A stretch of 60,138 nucleotides of DNA from Gracilibacter sp. BRH_c7a (lineage in GTDB: Bacteria > Bacillota > Desulfitobacteriia > Desulfitobacteriales > Syntrophobotulaceae). Each line of letters begins with the position of its first letter. Position 1 is the stretch's first letter. The stretch lies in contig LOEZ01000030.1 of assembly GCA_001516055.1 (NCBI GenBank), forward strand, positions 1-60,138. The letters run 5' to 3'. A model generated the notes under the pieces. The model ran no database searches. It worked only from the letters and a program-made list of their open reading frames with translations, and had not been told where the DNA came from. Below, piece after piece: positions 33,286-41,399 of this stretch. The position numbers and the translations under genes are program-made.

Positions 33286-34058
33286 AGAGCCATACTGACC
33301 TCCTTATATATATCCCCTTCAGAGTTAGCGCTCAGATAGGCACAAACCTTCCTAGTAAGCATCTGATCACTATCGAGGAGACGCAAAGCTAACCAACGAG
33401 GATTGAGATATTCGCTAAGTCCAAACTGTTCTATCTTGGGTAATAGTTGTTCTATAGCTTTTTCAACTTCTTGAGAATATTGTAGTTGACGAGGATGGAA
33501 TGACATTTGCTCTTTAACAGCTAGATATAATACTTCTTTTAGCTTATCCAAACCTATGCCTTGCCGGGCGGAAGTGCCAATCACAGGTACTCCCAGTTCT
33601 TTTTCTAAGCCAGGAAGATCAAGTACTATCCTGTTCTTTTGTGCTTCATCCATTAAATTGACACAGACTATTACTTTTGGTGTTATCTCCATAACCTGTA
33701 AGGCTATATTCAAGTTGCGTTCTAAGGACGTAGCATCTAATACCACTATTGTAACGTCTGGAATAGCAAAACAGATAAAATCCCGAGCGATTTCTTCTTC
33801 AACTGTGTTAGTAAGAATCGAGTATGTTCCAGGGAGGTCAACCATAAGAAAATCGATATTTTGGTAGGAAAAGCTTCCTTGAGCGTTATCGACAGTTTTA
33901 CCTGGCCAGTTTCCTGTATGCTGTCGTAATCCTGTTAGGGCATTAAAAACTGTACTTTTGCCAACATTGGGATTGCCTGCTAAGGCAATTATATATTGAT
34001 CTGATTTGGCCTTAATACCAAAATGTTCTCTAAGTAACTTTTTATGTCCTACGTTCAT
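33282..34058 (-). CDS. feoB: Ferrous iron transporter FeoB, GTPase domain as a separate protein
   Basis: The 258-residue protein holds the G domain: G1 GNPNVGKST at about residues 28-36, the FeoB-specific QHTGNWPGKTVDNAQG segment, G3 DLPGTYS, G4 NLMD and G5 TSARQGIG. A helical region follows. In canonical FeoB (about 700 residues) it is fused to the membrane domain. Here the two genes overlap by ATGA and are surely co-translated. GTP binding should gate the membrane subunit at 31885-33285. Confidence 0.92.
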   Translation of the reverse strand: MNVGHKKLLREHFGIKAKSDQYIIALAGNPNVGKSTVFNALTGLRQHTGNWPGKTVDNAQGSFSYQNIDFLMVDLPGTYSILTNTVEEEIARDFICFAIPDVTIVVLDATSLERNLNIALQVMEITPKVIVCVNLMDEAQKNRIVLDLPGLEKELGVPVIGTSARQGIGLDKLKEVLYLAVKEQMSFHPRQLQYSQEVEKAIEQLLPKIEQFGLSEYLNPRWLALRLLDSDQMLTRKVCAYLSANSEGDIYKEVSMAL

Positions 34059-34069
34059 GTTTTACCTCC

Positions 34070-34172
34070 TAACGGCCACGGATGGCCTAAGTGCCGCGAC
34101 GGCCATGAATGGTTTAGTACAGCGATATCATAGATGAATGGAGCTGGCGAAGCGAAGGATGGCAAGGAGCGG
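34070..34172. repeat. Dispersed intergenic repeat, copy 1
   Basis: The 19-bp sequence at 34070-34088 and the 12-mer GGCAAGGAGCGG at 34161-34172 both recur in the same order at 45406-45456. In this copy about 50 extra bases separate them. It lies between feoA and the FeoB GTPase gene. GGCC-N6-GGCC makes it locally palindromic. Confidence 0.6.
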
Positions 34173-34418
34173 TTATATTGGGAAGACATTTATTAGATGG
34201 GCATCTTCTTTGCGGAGAGCAATTGTTGTTCCCCGAACTACATAGGCAGTTGGATCACCGGAAGGACCTCTTCGTAAACATTCGACTGTTGTTCCAGGAA
34301 TAATACCTAAATCTTGTATTCTTCTCCTCAATAACCCATTTAACCCTATTTCTGCAATTGTGCAGCTTGACCCTATGGAGAGTTGGGAGAGAGGCATAGC
34401 ATTAGGAACAAAACTCAT
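34173..34418 (-). CDS. feoA: FeoA family protein
   Basis: The 81-residue SH3-like protein has the FeoA core: MPLSQLSIGSSCTIAEI, RRRIQDLGIIPGTTVECL and AYVVRGTTIALRKEDA. It is the first gene of the feoA-feoB(G)-feoB(M) operon, and FeoA assists FeoB-dependent Fe(II) uptake. The ATG follows TAGGAGGAATTAGCG. Two palindromic operator-like sequences lie directly upstream. Confidence 0.93.
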   Translation of the reverse strand: MSFVPNAMPLSQLSIGSSCTIAEIGLNGLLRRRIQDLGIIPGTTVECLRRGPSGDPTAYVVRGTTIALRKEDAHLINVFPI

Positions 34419-34436
34419 CGCTAATTCCTCCTATAA

Positions 34437-34486
34437 GTTAGCCGGGGCTAACTGTTGTGAAAATTAATTGGTTAGCCGGAGCTAAC
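34437..34486 (-). promoter_or_regulatory. Tandem DtxR/IdeR-like operators upstream of feoA
   Basis: GTTAGCCGGGGCTAAC at 34437-34452 and GTTAGCCGGAGCTAAC at 34471-34486 are near-identical palindromes, 34 bp apart. The first ends 18 bases before the feoA start. TTAG-N-CTAA palindromes are the style of iron-dependent DtxR-family repressor sites. I infer iron repression of feoAB. Confidence 0.65.
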
Positions 34487-34668
34487 ACTTTGAAAGTAGT
34501 TCTGAGATATATTACTGTAAGAGGAGAGTTTTTGACACATATTTAGCAGTTATTATCACTGGTAAGAAATTGTAATTCTTGTATAAAGGCGGATGTCTAG
34601 ATAAGTATGATGGTTATGTTATAATTTTGTGTAAACAATATAAACAATACATTTTTAAGGATTAAGAC

Positions 34669-35271
34669 ATGAGAATTATGATAGAAGAATCTTACCAACA
34701 GCTAAGACAAGACCTAGACCTTCAACCAATAGTTGAAAAATGGGGAAGATGTAATCTGAAACCGGGGGAGAATTACTATTGGGAACTTGTCAGAAGCATT
34801 CTTGCGCAACAGATATCCACTAAGGTTGCCCAGAAGCTAGGTGCTAGGTTTTTAGAATATTTTCAGGGCGATGTTACACCAGTTGCGGTGTCTTGTTCAT
34901 CGGCAGAGGAACTGAGATGTCTAGGAGTATCAGCACGAAAAGCAGAAACTATCTTAACTATAGCCTTCCAGTGTCAACAAGGAAAAATTAACCTGAATGA
35001 ATTAGATAATAAATCAGATCAAGAAATCCAGACTGAGCTAACCAAGGTTAAAGGAATAGGTTCTTGGACTGTGACAATGTTTCTAATCTTTGCTTTAAAC
35101 AGACCCAGAGTTGTTCCCTCTGCTGATTTTGGGATCAGAAAGGCTATTCAGATAATATATGGTCTCGAAGAACTTCCGTCTCCTGCAATGGTGGATGAAT
35201 ACTACCGAGCATGGAAACCACATGAATCGGCTGTTAGTTGGTACTTATGGCGAAGTTTAGAAAACAATTGA
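34669..35271 (+). CDS. DNA-3-methyladenine glycosylase II-like HhH-GPD protein
   Basis: The 200-residue protein has an AlkA/HhH-GPD core: WELVRSILAQQISTKVAQKL, the helix-hairpin-helix KVKGIGSWTVTMF and the catalytic Asp in VVPSADFGIRKAI. It lacks the iron-sulfur loop of endonuclease III. It should remove alkylated bases in base excision repair. The ATG follows AAGGATTAAGAC. It is a single gene; a TTGACA box at 34533-34538 may mark its promoter. Confidence 0.88.
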   Translation: MRIMIEESYQQLRQDLDLQPIVEKWGRCNLKPGENYYWELVRSILAQQISTKVAQKLGARFLEYFQGDVTPVAVSCSSAEELRCLGVSARKAETILTIAFQCQQGKINLNELDNKSDQEIQTELTKVKGIGSWTVTMFLIFALNRPRVVPSADFGIRKAIQIIYGLEELPSPAMVDEYYRAWKPHESAVSWYLWRSLENN

Positions 35272-35379
35272 AGCAAAAATGAAAGTCTTAAATGGTTTAT
35301 TATATTTCATTACATAAACATGTTCAGAGAGTGTAAAACTATCTTTGTAAATTATTTTAACTAAGGAGGTAGTTTTTAC

Positions 35380-35802
35380 ATGAAAGTAAGCGATATTATG
35401 TCTTCGAATGTTAGTTTTGTAGATCCTTCAACTAAATTAATTGACATAGCAAAGCTGATGAAGGAAAAGGATGTCGGATCTGTACCTGTCGTGCAAAATG
35501 ACACTGTCAAAGGAATTATTACTGACAGGGATATTGTTATCAGAGTTATTTCCGAAGGGAAAGATACGAACCAAGTAACAGCTGAACAGGTTATGTCCGC
35601 TGATCCGGTAGTTATCGAAGATAGTGAAGATATCGATAAAGCAGCTGATATTATGTTTGAATACCAGATTAAGAGATTACCTGTCGTTAAAAAAGATAAA
35701 CTAGTAGGAATAATTTCTCTTGGTGACCTTGCTGTGGAACGGATTCATATGGATGAAGCAGGTGAAGCTTTAAGCGGTATCTCACGAGGTATATCACATT
35801 AA
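35380..35802 (+). CDS. Tandem CBS-domain protein
   Basis: The 140-residue protein consists of two CBS motifs (residues about 5-60 and 70-125). These include KVSDIMSSNVSFVDP, VGSVPVVQNDTVKGIITDRD and QIKRLPVVKKDKLVGIISLGD. Such stand-alone pairs bind adenine nucleotides and often act as energy or stress sensors. The ATG follows AAGGAGGTAGTTTTTAC. The partner is unknown. Confidence 0.88.
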   Translation: MKVSDIMSSNVSFVDPSTKLIDIAKLMKEKDVGSVPVVQNDTVKGIITDRDIVIRVISEGKDTNQVTAEQVMSADPVVIEDSEDIDKAADIMFEYQIKRLPVVKKDKLVGIISLGDLAVERIHMDEAGEALSGISRGISH

Positions 35803-35870
35803 ACCACTCTAAGCATTAGACTTGGTCAAAATAACAGATATGTAGTATCTCTTAATCGAGGTATATGAAA

Positions 35871-35909
35871 AAGGGGTGTAACGGATTTAAAGTTACGCTC
35901 CCTTTTTTT
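35871..35909. terminator. Terminator between the CBS gene and the acyltransferase gene
   Basis: AAGGGGTGTAAC pairs imperfectly with GTTACGCTCCCTT across a 7-9 nt loop, followed by TTTTTTT on the plus strand. The two flanking genes converge here. Confidence 0.7.
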
Positions 35910-35933
35910 AAAAAAATTTATTGTTATGGTAGG

Positions 35934-37046
35934 TTAGACTTTAAGATATATTTTTTTCCAATGTAGCAAAAAGGTAAGTAAAGTCCAAAAGAGAAAAATT
36001 ATAGTTGCATATATCAATTGGGGTGAAGATGACCAGGATGTAACCCAATTTAGTAATAGCTCTTTCGTTGAAAGCCCATATCTTGGAATAGTGATATTCG
36101 TCATAAAAGAAACCAATAAGAACTTACCAAAGTAGACGAGAAACGAATTTCGTCCAAAGGCTTCAAAGAACCACAAAACTTTACTTTTTAATAACGCTAA
36201 GGATTTATTATGAATTTCGTGACTTTGATCGAAGAAAAAATGTCCTAAAGCAACTAATAAAATAGTTGTACCAGATGTTAATGTTACAAAAGCTGGAGAC
36301 CAGATTCTTTTAATAATAGGGCAAAAAAGCTGTAATAACGGAGTGGAACTTAGAAGAACAATACCTAAAACAGTGAGTAAGAGAATAGTTTTTTTCTGGG
36401 AGAGAATAATCTTTCCGGCAGCATACCCGATAAGTACACTTGCAATTGCAGAATAAATCGTGAAGATTCCCTCAGGGTCATGACCAAGATTTCCTTGTTG
36501 ATATATATGATTTAATCCAAAGATCAGAGGATCAAATTGCCCAGATAAATTAAATGAAGGTTGAGGGAAAGAAGAACTGGTTTTTATCAGTAGAAAACTA
36601 TAGCTTCCTAATATCAAAAAACTCATAAGAAGACTTGACTTCCAACTATTAAATATCCTTGAAAATAACACAACAACTATACCAAGAATAGAATATAATT
36701 GTAAAACGCCGGTAAAACGCAGGGTATCTAAATTAATCCCCCAATCTACGACAGAGTTAAAGACTAGACCATAGATAATCAACAAGATTGTTCGGCGGAT
36801 TAGTTTATACCAGTTAACACCATTGCGGTAAGCAAATGCGATACCTAGACCAAAAAGAGTCACAAAAGCAGGAAGGATAAAATCTATGATTGTAATTCCA
36901 TTCCATTGAGCATGACGTGCTAGCGTATAAGGCTGTTCCCCATAAGGAATATTGCTTAAGAAAGCAGATAAAGCCACCACAAGTCCTCGAGCAAAATCTA
37001 AAGAATAAACCCTAAACTTCTCAGTTCTGATAGTACTTTTAATCAT
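35934..37046 (-). CDS. Acyltransferase family membrane protein (NagX / heparan-alpha-glucosaminide N-acetyltransferase-like)
   Basis: The 370-residue protein has about 10 membrane helices. It has the COG4299-like N terminus SLDFARGLVVALSAFLSN, HAQWNGITIIDFILPAFVTL and DPEGIFTIYSAIASVLIGYA. Relatives transfer acetyl groups from cytosolic acetyl-CoA to extracellular sugars. It lies 57 bases downstream of a PIG-L deacetylase gene on the same strand, so the two may modify the same glycan or amino sugar. The substrate is unknown. Confidence 0.8.
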   Translation of the reverse strand: MIKSTIRTEKFRVYSLDFARGLVVALSAFLSNIPYGEQPYTLARHAQWNGITIIDFILPAFVTLFGLGIAFAYRNGVNWYKLIRRTILLIIYGLVFNSVVDWGINLDTLRFTGVLQLYSILGIVVVLFSRIFNSWKSSLLMSFLILGSYSFLLIKTSSSFPQPSFNLSGQFDPLIFGLNHIYQQGNLGHDPEGIFTIYSAIASVLIGYAAGKIILSQKKTILLLTVLGIVLLSSTPLLQLFCPIIKRIWSPAFVTLTSGTTILLVALGHFFFDQSHEIHNKSLALLKSKVLWFFEAFGRNSFLVYFGKFLLVSFMTNITIPRYGLSTKELLLNWVTSWSSSPQLIYATIIFLFWTLLTFLLHWKKIYLKV

Positions 37047-37103
37047 ATAAGACCCTTTTCTATTTTAGTAACTTGACTATATCATATCCACATCTTCGAT
37101 ATG

Positions 37104-37847
37104 CTAAAAATGTACGCGACTGGAAAAGGAATTCTCAAACTTTTCAAAGTAATCAGGCACAGAATGGTAGCCTATAGCATAATTTCCTCCTCGGGGATTC
37201 CATCTTTTGTATATTTCTGCAGCATTAATAATTCTCGGATTGTTTCTAGCTTTAACATAATAATGGTATCTTCCAGTCACTTGATTAACTTGAATGGGTA
37301 AAAAGAAGAGTCCATGCCTGATATCTCTCGAATCAAGCAAAGACTTTAAGGCTTCACCTGAGGCTCTATGATCAGGATGGGGATCATGGTATGTCATACA
37401 ATGGTGAACAGAATTTGGATATTTTTGTTCAAAAGAAACGATGATGCTTTTGATATCTTCCATCTGAATGTTTCCATCCTGCAGGTCATAGACATAAATG
37501 TTTTCTTTCTTAACTCCTAAAGCTTGAACAGAAGATTTAAATTCTTGAACTCTGGCCTTCCCGAATTCAACCAAAGATAAATCACTAAGTGCTAGTTCAG
37601 ATAAACGAGAATTTATTGTATTATAGCTCTTACTGGCGGTACCTGAACTTAACAAAACAACAATAACTTCGTTATATTGCTGAAGAGCTTGAACTATTCC
37701 CGGTCCCATGCTGAGAATTTCATCGTCAGGATGTGGAGAATAGTATATTGCTGTAGTATTATAATTGTACGAATTATAAAGCATAAACAGTGAAACTAGA
37801 ATGATAAATAGTATTGAGGGGGCGTAAAGATTCTTTTTCCAAGCCAT
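37104..37847 (-). CDS. Membrane-anchored PIG-L family deacetylase
   Basis: The 247-residue protein has one N-terminal transmembrane segment (about residues 8-25) followed by a PIG-L/LmbE domain. The zinc motif is SPHPDDEILSMG and the second metal motif is DPHPDHRASGEAL. This family removes N-acetyl groups from sugars. The anchor suggests it works on the outside of the membrane. Together with the acyltransferase downstream it may form a deacetylation/re-acetylation pair. The ATG follows TTAAGGAGCTTCATAA. Confidence 0.87.
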   Translation of the reverse strand: MAWKKNLYAPSILFIILVSLFMLYNSYNYNTTAIYYSPHPDDEILSMGPGIVQALQQYNEVIVVLLSSGTASKSYNTINSRLSELALSDLSLVEFGKARVQEFKSSVQALGVKKENIYVYDLQDGNIQMEDIKSIIVSFEQKYPNSVHHCMTYHDPHPDHRASGEALKSLLDSRDIRHGLFFLPIQVNQVTGRYHYYVKARNNPRIINAAEIYKRWNPRGGNYAIGYHSVPDYFEKFENSFSSRVHF

Positions 37848-37997
37848 TTATGAAGCTCCTTAAAGATAGAGTAGTTTATTATTTGAAAATATTACTAGTT
37901 TTATTACAGTGGAAAGAAACTTCTTTTTAATAACAAAGTATTTATGATAGAATAATTAGAAGAAAATACATAAATGTTTCTGAGGAGGTTGGAATAC

Positions 37998-38372
37998 ATG
38001 CTCGGATTAAAAGGAAAATCTGAAGTAATTGTTTCGGTTAATAATACAGCAAAAGCAGTAGGAAGCGGCTCTCTTGAAGTATTTGCCACTCCCATGATGG
38101 TTGCTATGATGGAAAACGCAGCAATCAAAGCACTGCAGTTGCCAGAAGAACAAACAAGTGTTGGTACCTACCTTAATGTCAAGCATATCGCAGCGACTCC
38201 AGTGGGAATGAAGGTGTGGGCGGAAGCGGAAATTATTGAGGTTGAAGGACGTAGACTTGTCTATAAGATTGAAGCTTATGATGAAAAGGAAAAAATCGGC
38301 GAAGGACAACATGAAAGATTCGTGGTTAATCGAGATAAATTCATGGCCAAAGCAAATTCGAAGAACGGGTAG
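37998..38372 (+). CDS. Hotdog-fold thioesterase (FlK-like)
   Basis: The start is ATG 37998, directly after GAGGAGGTTGGAATAC. A start at 37974 would lie on the wrong side of that site. The 124-residue protein has LEVFATPMMVAMMENAA and GTYLNVKHIAATPVGM, typical of the fluoroacetyl-CoA thioesterase-like group. The acidic residue near residue 38 and His near 58 fit the FlK catalytic set. It should hydrolyse an acyl-CoA of unknown identity. Confidence 0.87.
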   Translation: MLGLKGKSEVIVSVNNTAKAVGSGSLEVFATPMMVAMMENAAIKALQLPEEQTSVGTYLNVKHIAATPVGMKVWAEAEIIEVEGRRLVYKIEAYDEKEKIGEGQHERFVVNRDKFMAKANSKNG

Positions 38373-38384
38373 AGGGAGACTGAT

Positions 38385-39014
38385 GTGGAAGGTTTTTATA
38401 CTGTTGTCAAAGATACTGCCGCAGAGCAGATTATTGATAAATCTCGTTTTATTGCTCTAGTATCTATGGTAACAAGTGTTGAGGATACTCAAAGACACAG
38501 ACAAACTGTTGAGGATCAATATCCGAATGCAAGGCATTATGTGTATGCTTACCGAATTCATGAAGGGCGACTGGAAAAGGCTTCTGACGATGGAGAACCT
38601 CAAGGTACAGGAGGAAGACCTGTGCTTGACTTGCTTCAACATAGACAACTTTGGAATATTCAAATCATTGTTGTTCGTTATTTTGGTGGAGTTTTGCTCG
38701 GAACAGGAGGGCTGACCAGAGCATACGGAGGTACGGCTCGTCTGGCTTTGGAAGAAACCATGATTACACTCTTGATTCCTCATTATATCTATCAGCTTAG
38801 AGTGCCTTATTCTATGTATGAGCAGATTAAATACCAGATTAGGCAAAAGAATTGGGATACTTCCCCGGAACAGTTCTCTGAACAGGTGACATTTGATATC
38901 TTTATACCTGAGGAAGAAGCGGGGGGCTTTGAACAATGGCTCATAGAATATACGAATAAACACGTACCTTATGAAAATGTAGGAACAGTGTTAAGAACAG
39001 CAAAGATCGTCTAA
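38385..39014 (+). CDS. YigZ/IMPACT family protein
   Basis: The 209-residue protein has the UPF0029 N-terminal domain (KSRFIALVSMVTSVEDTQ, ASDDGEPQGTGGRPVLDLL, VVRYFGGVLLGTGGLTRAYG). A C-terminal DUF1949-like ferredoxin fold follows. The family is widespread and is linked to translation or ribosome regulation in eukaryotes. The start is GTG 38385 after AGAGGGAGACTGAT. It lies 12 bases after the thioesterase gene. Confidence 0.9.
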   Translation: MEGFYTVVKDTAAEQIIDKSRFIALVSMVTSVEDTQRHRQTVEDQYPNARHYVYAYRIHEGRLEKASDDGEPQGTGGRPVLDLLQHRQLWNIQIIVVRYFGGVLLGTGGLTRAYGGTARLALEETMITLLIPHYIYQLRVPYSMYEQIKYQIRQKNWDTSPEQFSEQVTFDIFIPEEEAGGFEQWLIEYTNKHVPYENVGTVLRTAKIV

Positions 39015-39036
39015 GTGAAGACGATCTTTGTTTAAA
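39002..39036 (+). terminator. Intrinsic terminator overlapping the yigZ stop codon
   Basis: AAAGATCGTC / GACGATCTTT pairs over 10 bp with an 8-nt loop containing the TAA stop, followed by GTTTAAAAC. Confidence 0.7.
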
Positions 39037-39092
39037 ACAACACTTTCTGGCTAGAATTATAAAGACAAATATTATTATAAAGGTGATAACAA

Positions 39093-39776
39093 ATGTCTAT
39101 CAAACTTATGGCCTTCGATATCGATGGCACCTTAGCCAAGACAGAGGAAGTAATTCCGCCACATATTAGCGCCAAGCTTAGAGAATTGGAAAACAGTAAT
39201 ATACAAATAGTTCTTATCTCAGGGAGAACGGCATCTTACTTGGCAGGGTTGGCCAGAGGAATGGGCTTGATGAAACCCCTGGTGGCGGGTGAGAATGGGG
39301 GAGTGGTATTCAATCCTCTCAATCTCTGGGAAAAGAAACTTGATGTTATACCTGAAGAAGTTATTCAGGAAATGAAGGCTGTTCTGCTTCGTGAATTTGG
39401 GGATGTTTGGTTTCAGCCTAACCAAACCATGCTTACCGCAGCTCCCAGAAATTTGTCAAGGATAGATGAACTCCATGAGGTTGTTCTCAGTCTTGAGTCA
39501 GTTTCTCGGTACGATTTTAATATACATAAGTACTATGATGCTGTTGAAGTGTTACCCAAACAAAACAGCAAGGGCAAAGCCCTTGCTGTTATTAAGCTGT
39601 ATCTCGGCCTCAAGACCGAAGAAGTGATAGCAATAGGGAACACAATCGTAGATATCCCTATGAAACCCGAAGCTAAAGAATTCTTATTTGTTGGAGATTC
39701 AATCAAGGAATCTGGTATTAAAAGCGTTAACACTATAGAAGAAGCATTGGTTTATTTAAAAAGAACATCCAATTAA
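39093..39776 (+). CDS. HAD-superfamily phosphatase (subfamily IIB)
   Basis: The 227-residue protein has motif I AFDIDGTL (Asp8/Asp10), motif II LISGRTASYL, Lys in SKGKALAVI, and a modified motif IV, IGNTIVDIPM, where GDGxND is usual. Size and layout resemble Cof-type or archaeal-type phosphoglycolate phosphatases. Phosphoglycolate would be attractive given the glycolate genes, but they are 17 kb away and the changed motif IV makes the substrate uncertain. The start ATG follows AAAGGTGATAACAA. Confidence 0.82.
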   Translation: MSIKLMAFDIDGTLAKTEEVIPPHISAKLRELENSNIQIVLISGRTASYLAGLARGMGLMKPLVAGENGGVVFNPLNLWEKKLDVIPEEVIQEMKAVLLREFGDVWFQPNQTMLTAAPRNLSRIDELHEVVLSLESVSRYDFNIHKYYDAVEVLPKQNSKGKALAVIKLYLGLKTEEVIAIGNTIVDIPMKPEAKEFLFVGDSIKESGIKSVNTIEEALVYLKRTSN

Positions 39777-39785
39777 GAATTTCGT

Positions 39786-41168
39786 TTATAACTTTTCTAG
39801 AATGTTTCTCGCTACATAGATTCCACTTGCTGCAGCTTGAGAAAGTGATCTGGTGATCCCGGCTCCATCCCCGATAGCATAGAAGTTAGGATATTTGGTT
39901 TCCAGCTTTTCATCCAGTTCCGGTCTGGCTGAATAGAACTTGACTTCTACTCCGTAGAGTAGGGTATCATAATTTGCCGTCCCCCGAGCTATGTTATCCA
40001 AAGAATAGAGCATTTCAATGATATTATCTAAATAACGTTTAGGAAGGGCTAACCCTAGATCGCCAGCATTAGCAGATTGCAAGGTCGGAATAGTGAATGA
40101 TTTTTTCATTCTTTTCTCGTTTGTTCTCCGTCCTTTTATTAGATCTCCAAATCTTTGAACGATTACCCCATCACCAAGCATATTAGATAAAGTTGCAATA
40201 TACTTACCATATTTAATAGGTTCATTAAAGGGAGAAGTAAATTTATTACTTACTAAAAGAGCGAAATTGGTATTATCACTTTTGAGACTTTCATCAGAGT
40301 AACTATGACCATTGACGGTCATGACCCCGATAGTATTCTCAGTTACTACATGACCCCGAGGATTCATACAGAACGTTTTTACAAGATCGTTATACTTTTG
40401 GGTATGATAGTGAAGTTTGGCTTCATACACCTCGTCCGTGATATGACTGAATATTTCATAGGGAAGCTCTACCCTGACTCCTAAATCAATCTGATTATTC
40501 GTAAGATTAATTTTTAGTTTCTTACATTGTTCTGTGAACCATTCACTTCCAACTCTGCCCACAGCTCCAATCAGATAATCGGAGGAGAACTGTTCCTTGG
40601 CAGTGTCAAGGATGTATTTGGAGTTCTCAAAGGATATATCTTTGATTTCAGTATGATGCCTGACATCAACTTTATCTTTTAGATGATTAAAAAGATTAGT
40701 CATAATCTTGAGGTTATTCTCGGTTCCAAGATGTTTAACCTCAGCTTGAAGAAGATGAAGATCGTTCTGCATAGCTAATTTTCTAAGTTCTCTTGCTTTT
40801 GGGGTGCGCGTGCTAAATCTTTGGGTAGTTGCGCCAAAGTCCACCAAGATAAGATCCATATACTCGATCAGATTCATCACTTTATCACTTGAAATATATT
40901 CATTTAACCAGCCGCCAAATTCTGTAGTGAAATTATATTTCCCATCAGAAAAGGAACCGCATCCGCCGAAGCCTTCCATGATAGCACAGGTAGGACATTT
41001 TACACATTTCTTTGCTTTATCTTCGGTAAGTGGGCAACTTCTATTAAGGATACTACTGCCTCTTTCAAATATGCAGATATTCAAGTCAGGCCTATTCTTA
41101 ACCAGTTCATAAGCGCACATAATACCCGAGATACCCCCACCTATAATGCCTACATCATAATGTTTCAT
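39786..41168 (-). CDS. FAD-dependent dehydrogenase (COG2509 type)
   Basis: The 460-residue protein has an N-terminal dinucleotide motif VGIIGGGISGIMCAYEL and a cysteine group KKCVKCPTCAIMEGFGGCG near residues 52-70. The FAD motif FYAIGDGAGITRSLSQAAAS is near the C terminus. It belongs to the NAD(FAD)-utilising dehydrogenases of unknown substrate. The cysteines may bind a cluster or be redox-active. It converges with the HAD gene with a 9-bp gap. The ATG is preceded by GGGGAGTGACAA. Confidence 0.85.
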   Translation of the reverse strand: MKHYDVGIIGGGISGIMCAYELVKNRPDLNICIFERGSSILNRSCPLTEDKAKKCVKCPTCAIMEGFGGCGSFSDGKYNFTTEFGGWLNEYISSDKVMNLIEYMDLILVDFGATTQRFSTRTPKARELRKLAMQNDLHLLQAEVKHLGTENNLKIMTNLFNHLKDKVDVRHHTEIKDISFENSKYILDTAKEQFSSDYLIGAVGRVGSEWFTEQCKKLKINLTNNQIDLGVRVELPYEIFSHITDEVYEAKLHYHTQKYNDLVKTFCMNPRGHVVTENTIGVMTVNGHSYSDESLKSDNTNFALLVSNKFTSPFNEPIKYGKYIATLSNMLGDGVIVQRFGDLIKGRRTNEKRMKKSFTIPTLQSANAGDLGLALPKRYLDNIIEMLYSLDNIARGTANYDTLLYGVEVKFYSARPELDEKLETKYPNFYAIGDGAGITRSLSQAAASGIYVARNILEKL

Positions 41169-41399
41169 TTGTCACTCCCCGTTTCCAAATAATTTGTAAA
41201 AATTAAAATAATTATTAGCTGGATAATTGCCATAAGAAGTATATCATTACTTCAAAGATTCAGCAATAAACAATATTTTATAGTAATAGATTAAATAACT
41301 GCTAATAATTTAAATAATAGGAAAAACAGAAATAATTCTAAGATAATTTGTTATTCTAGAGAAGAGAGTATAAATAAACAAACAGGAGACAGAAGCTTG

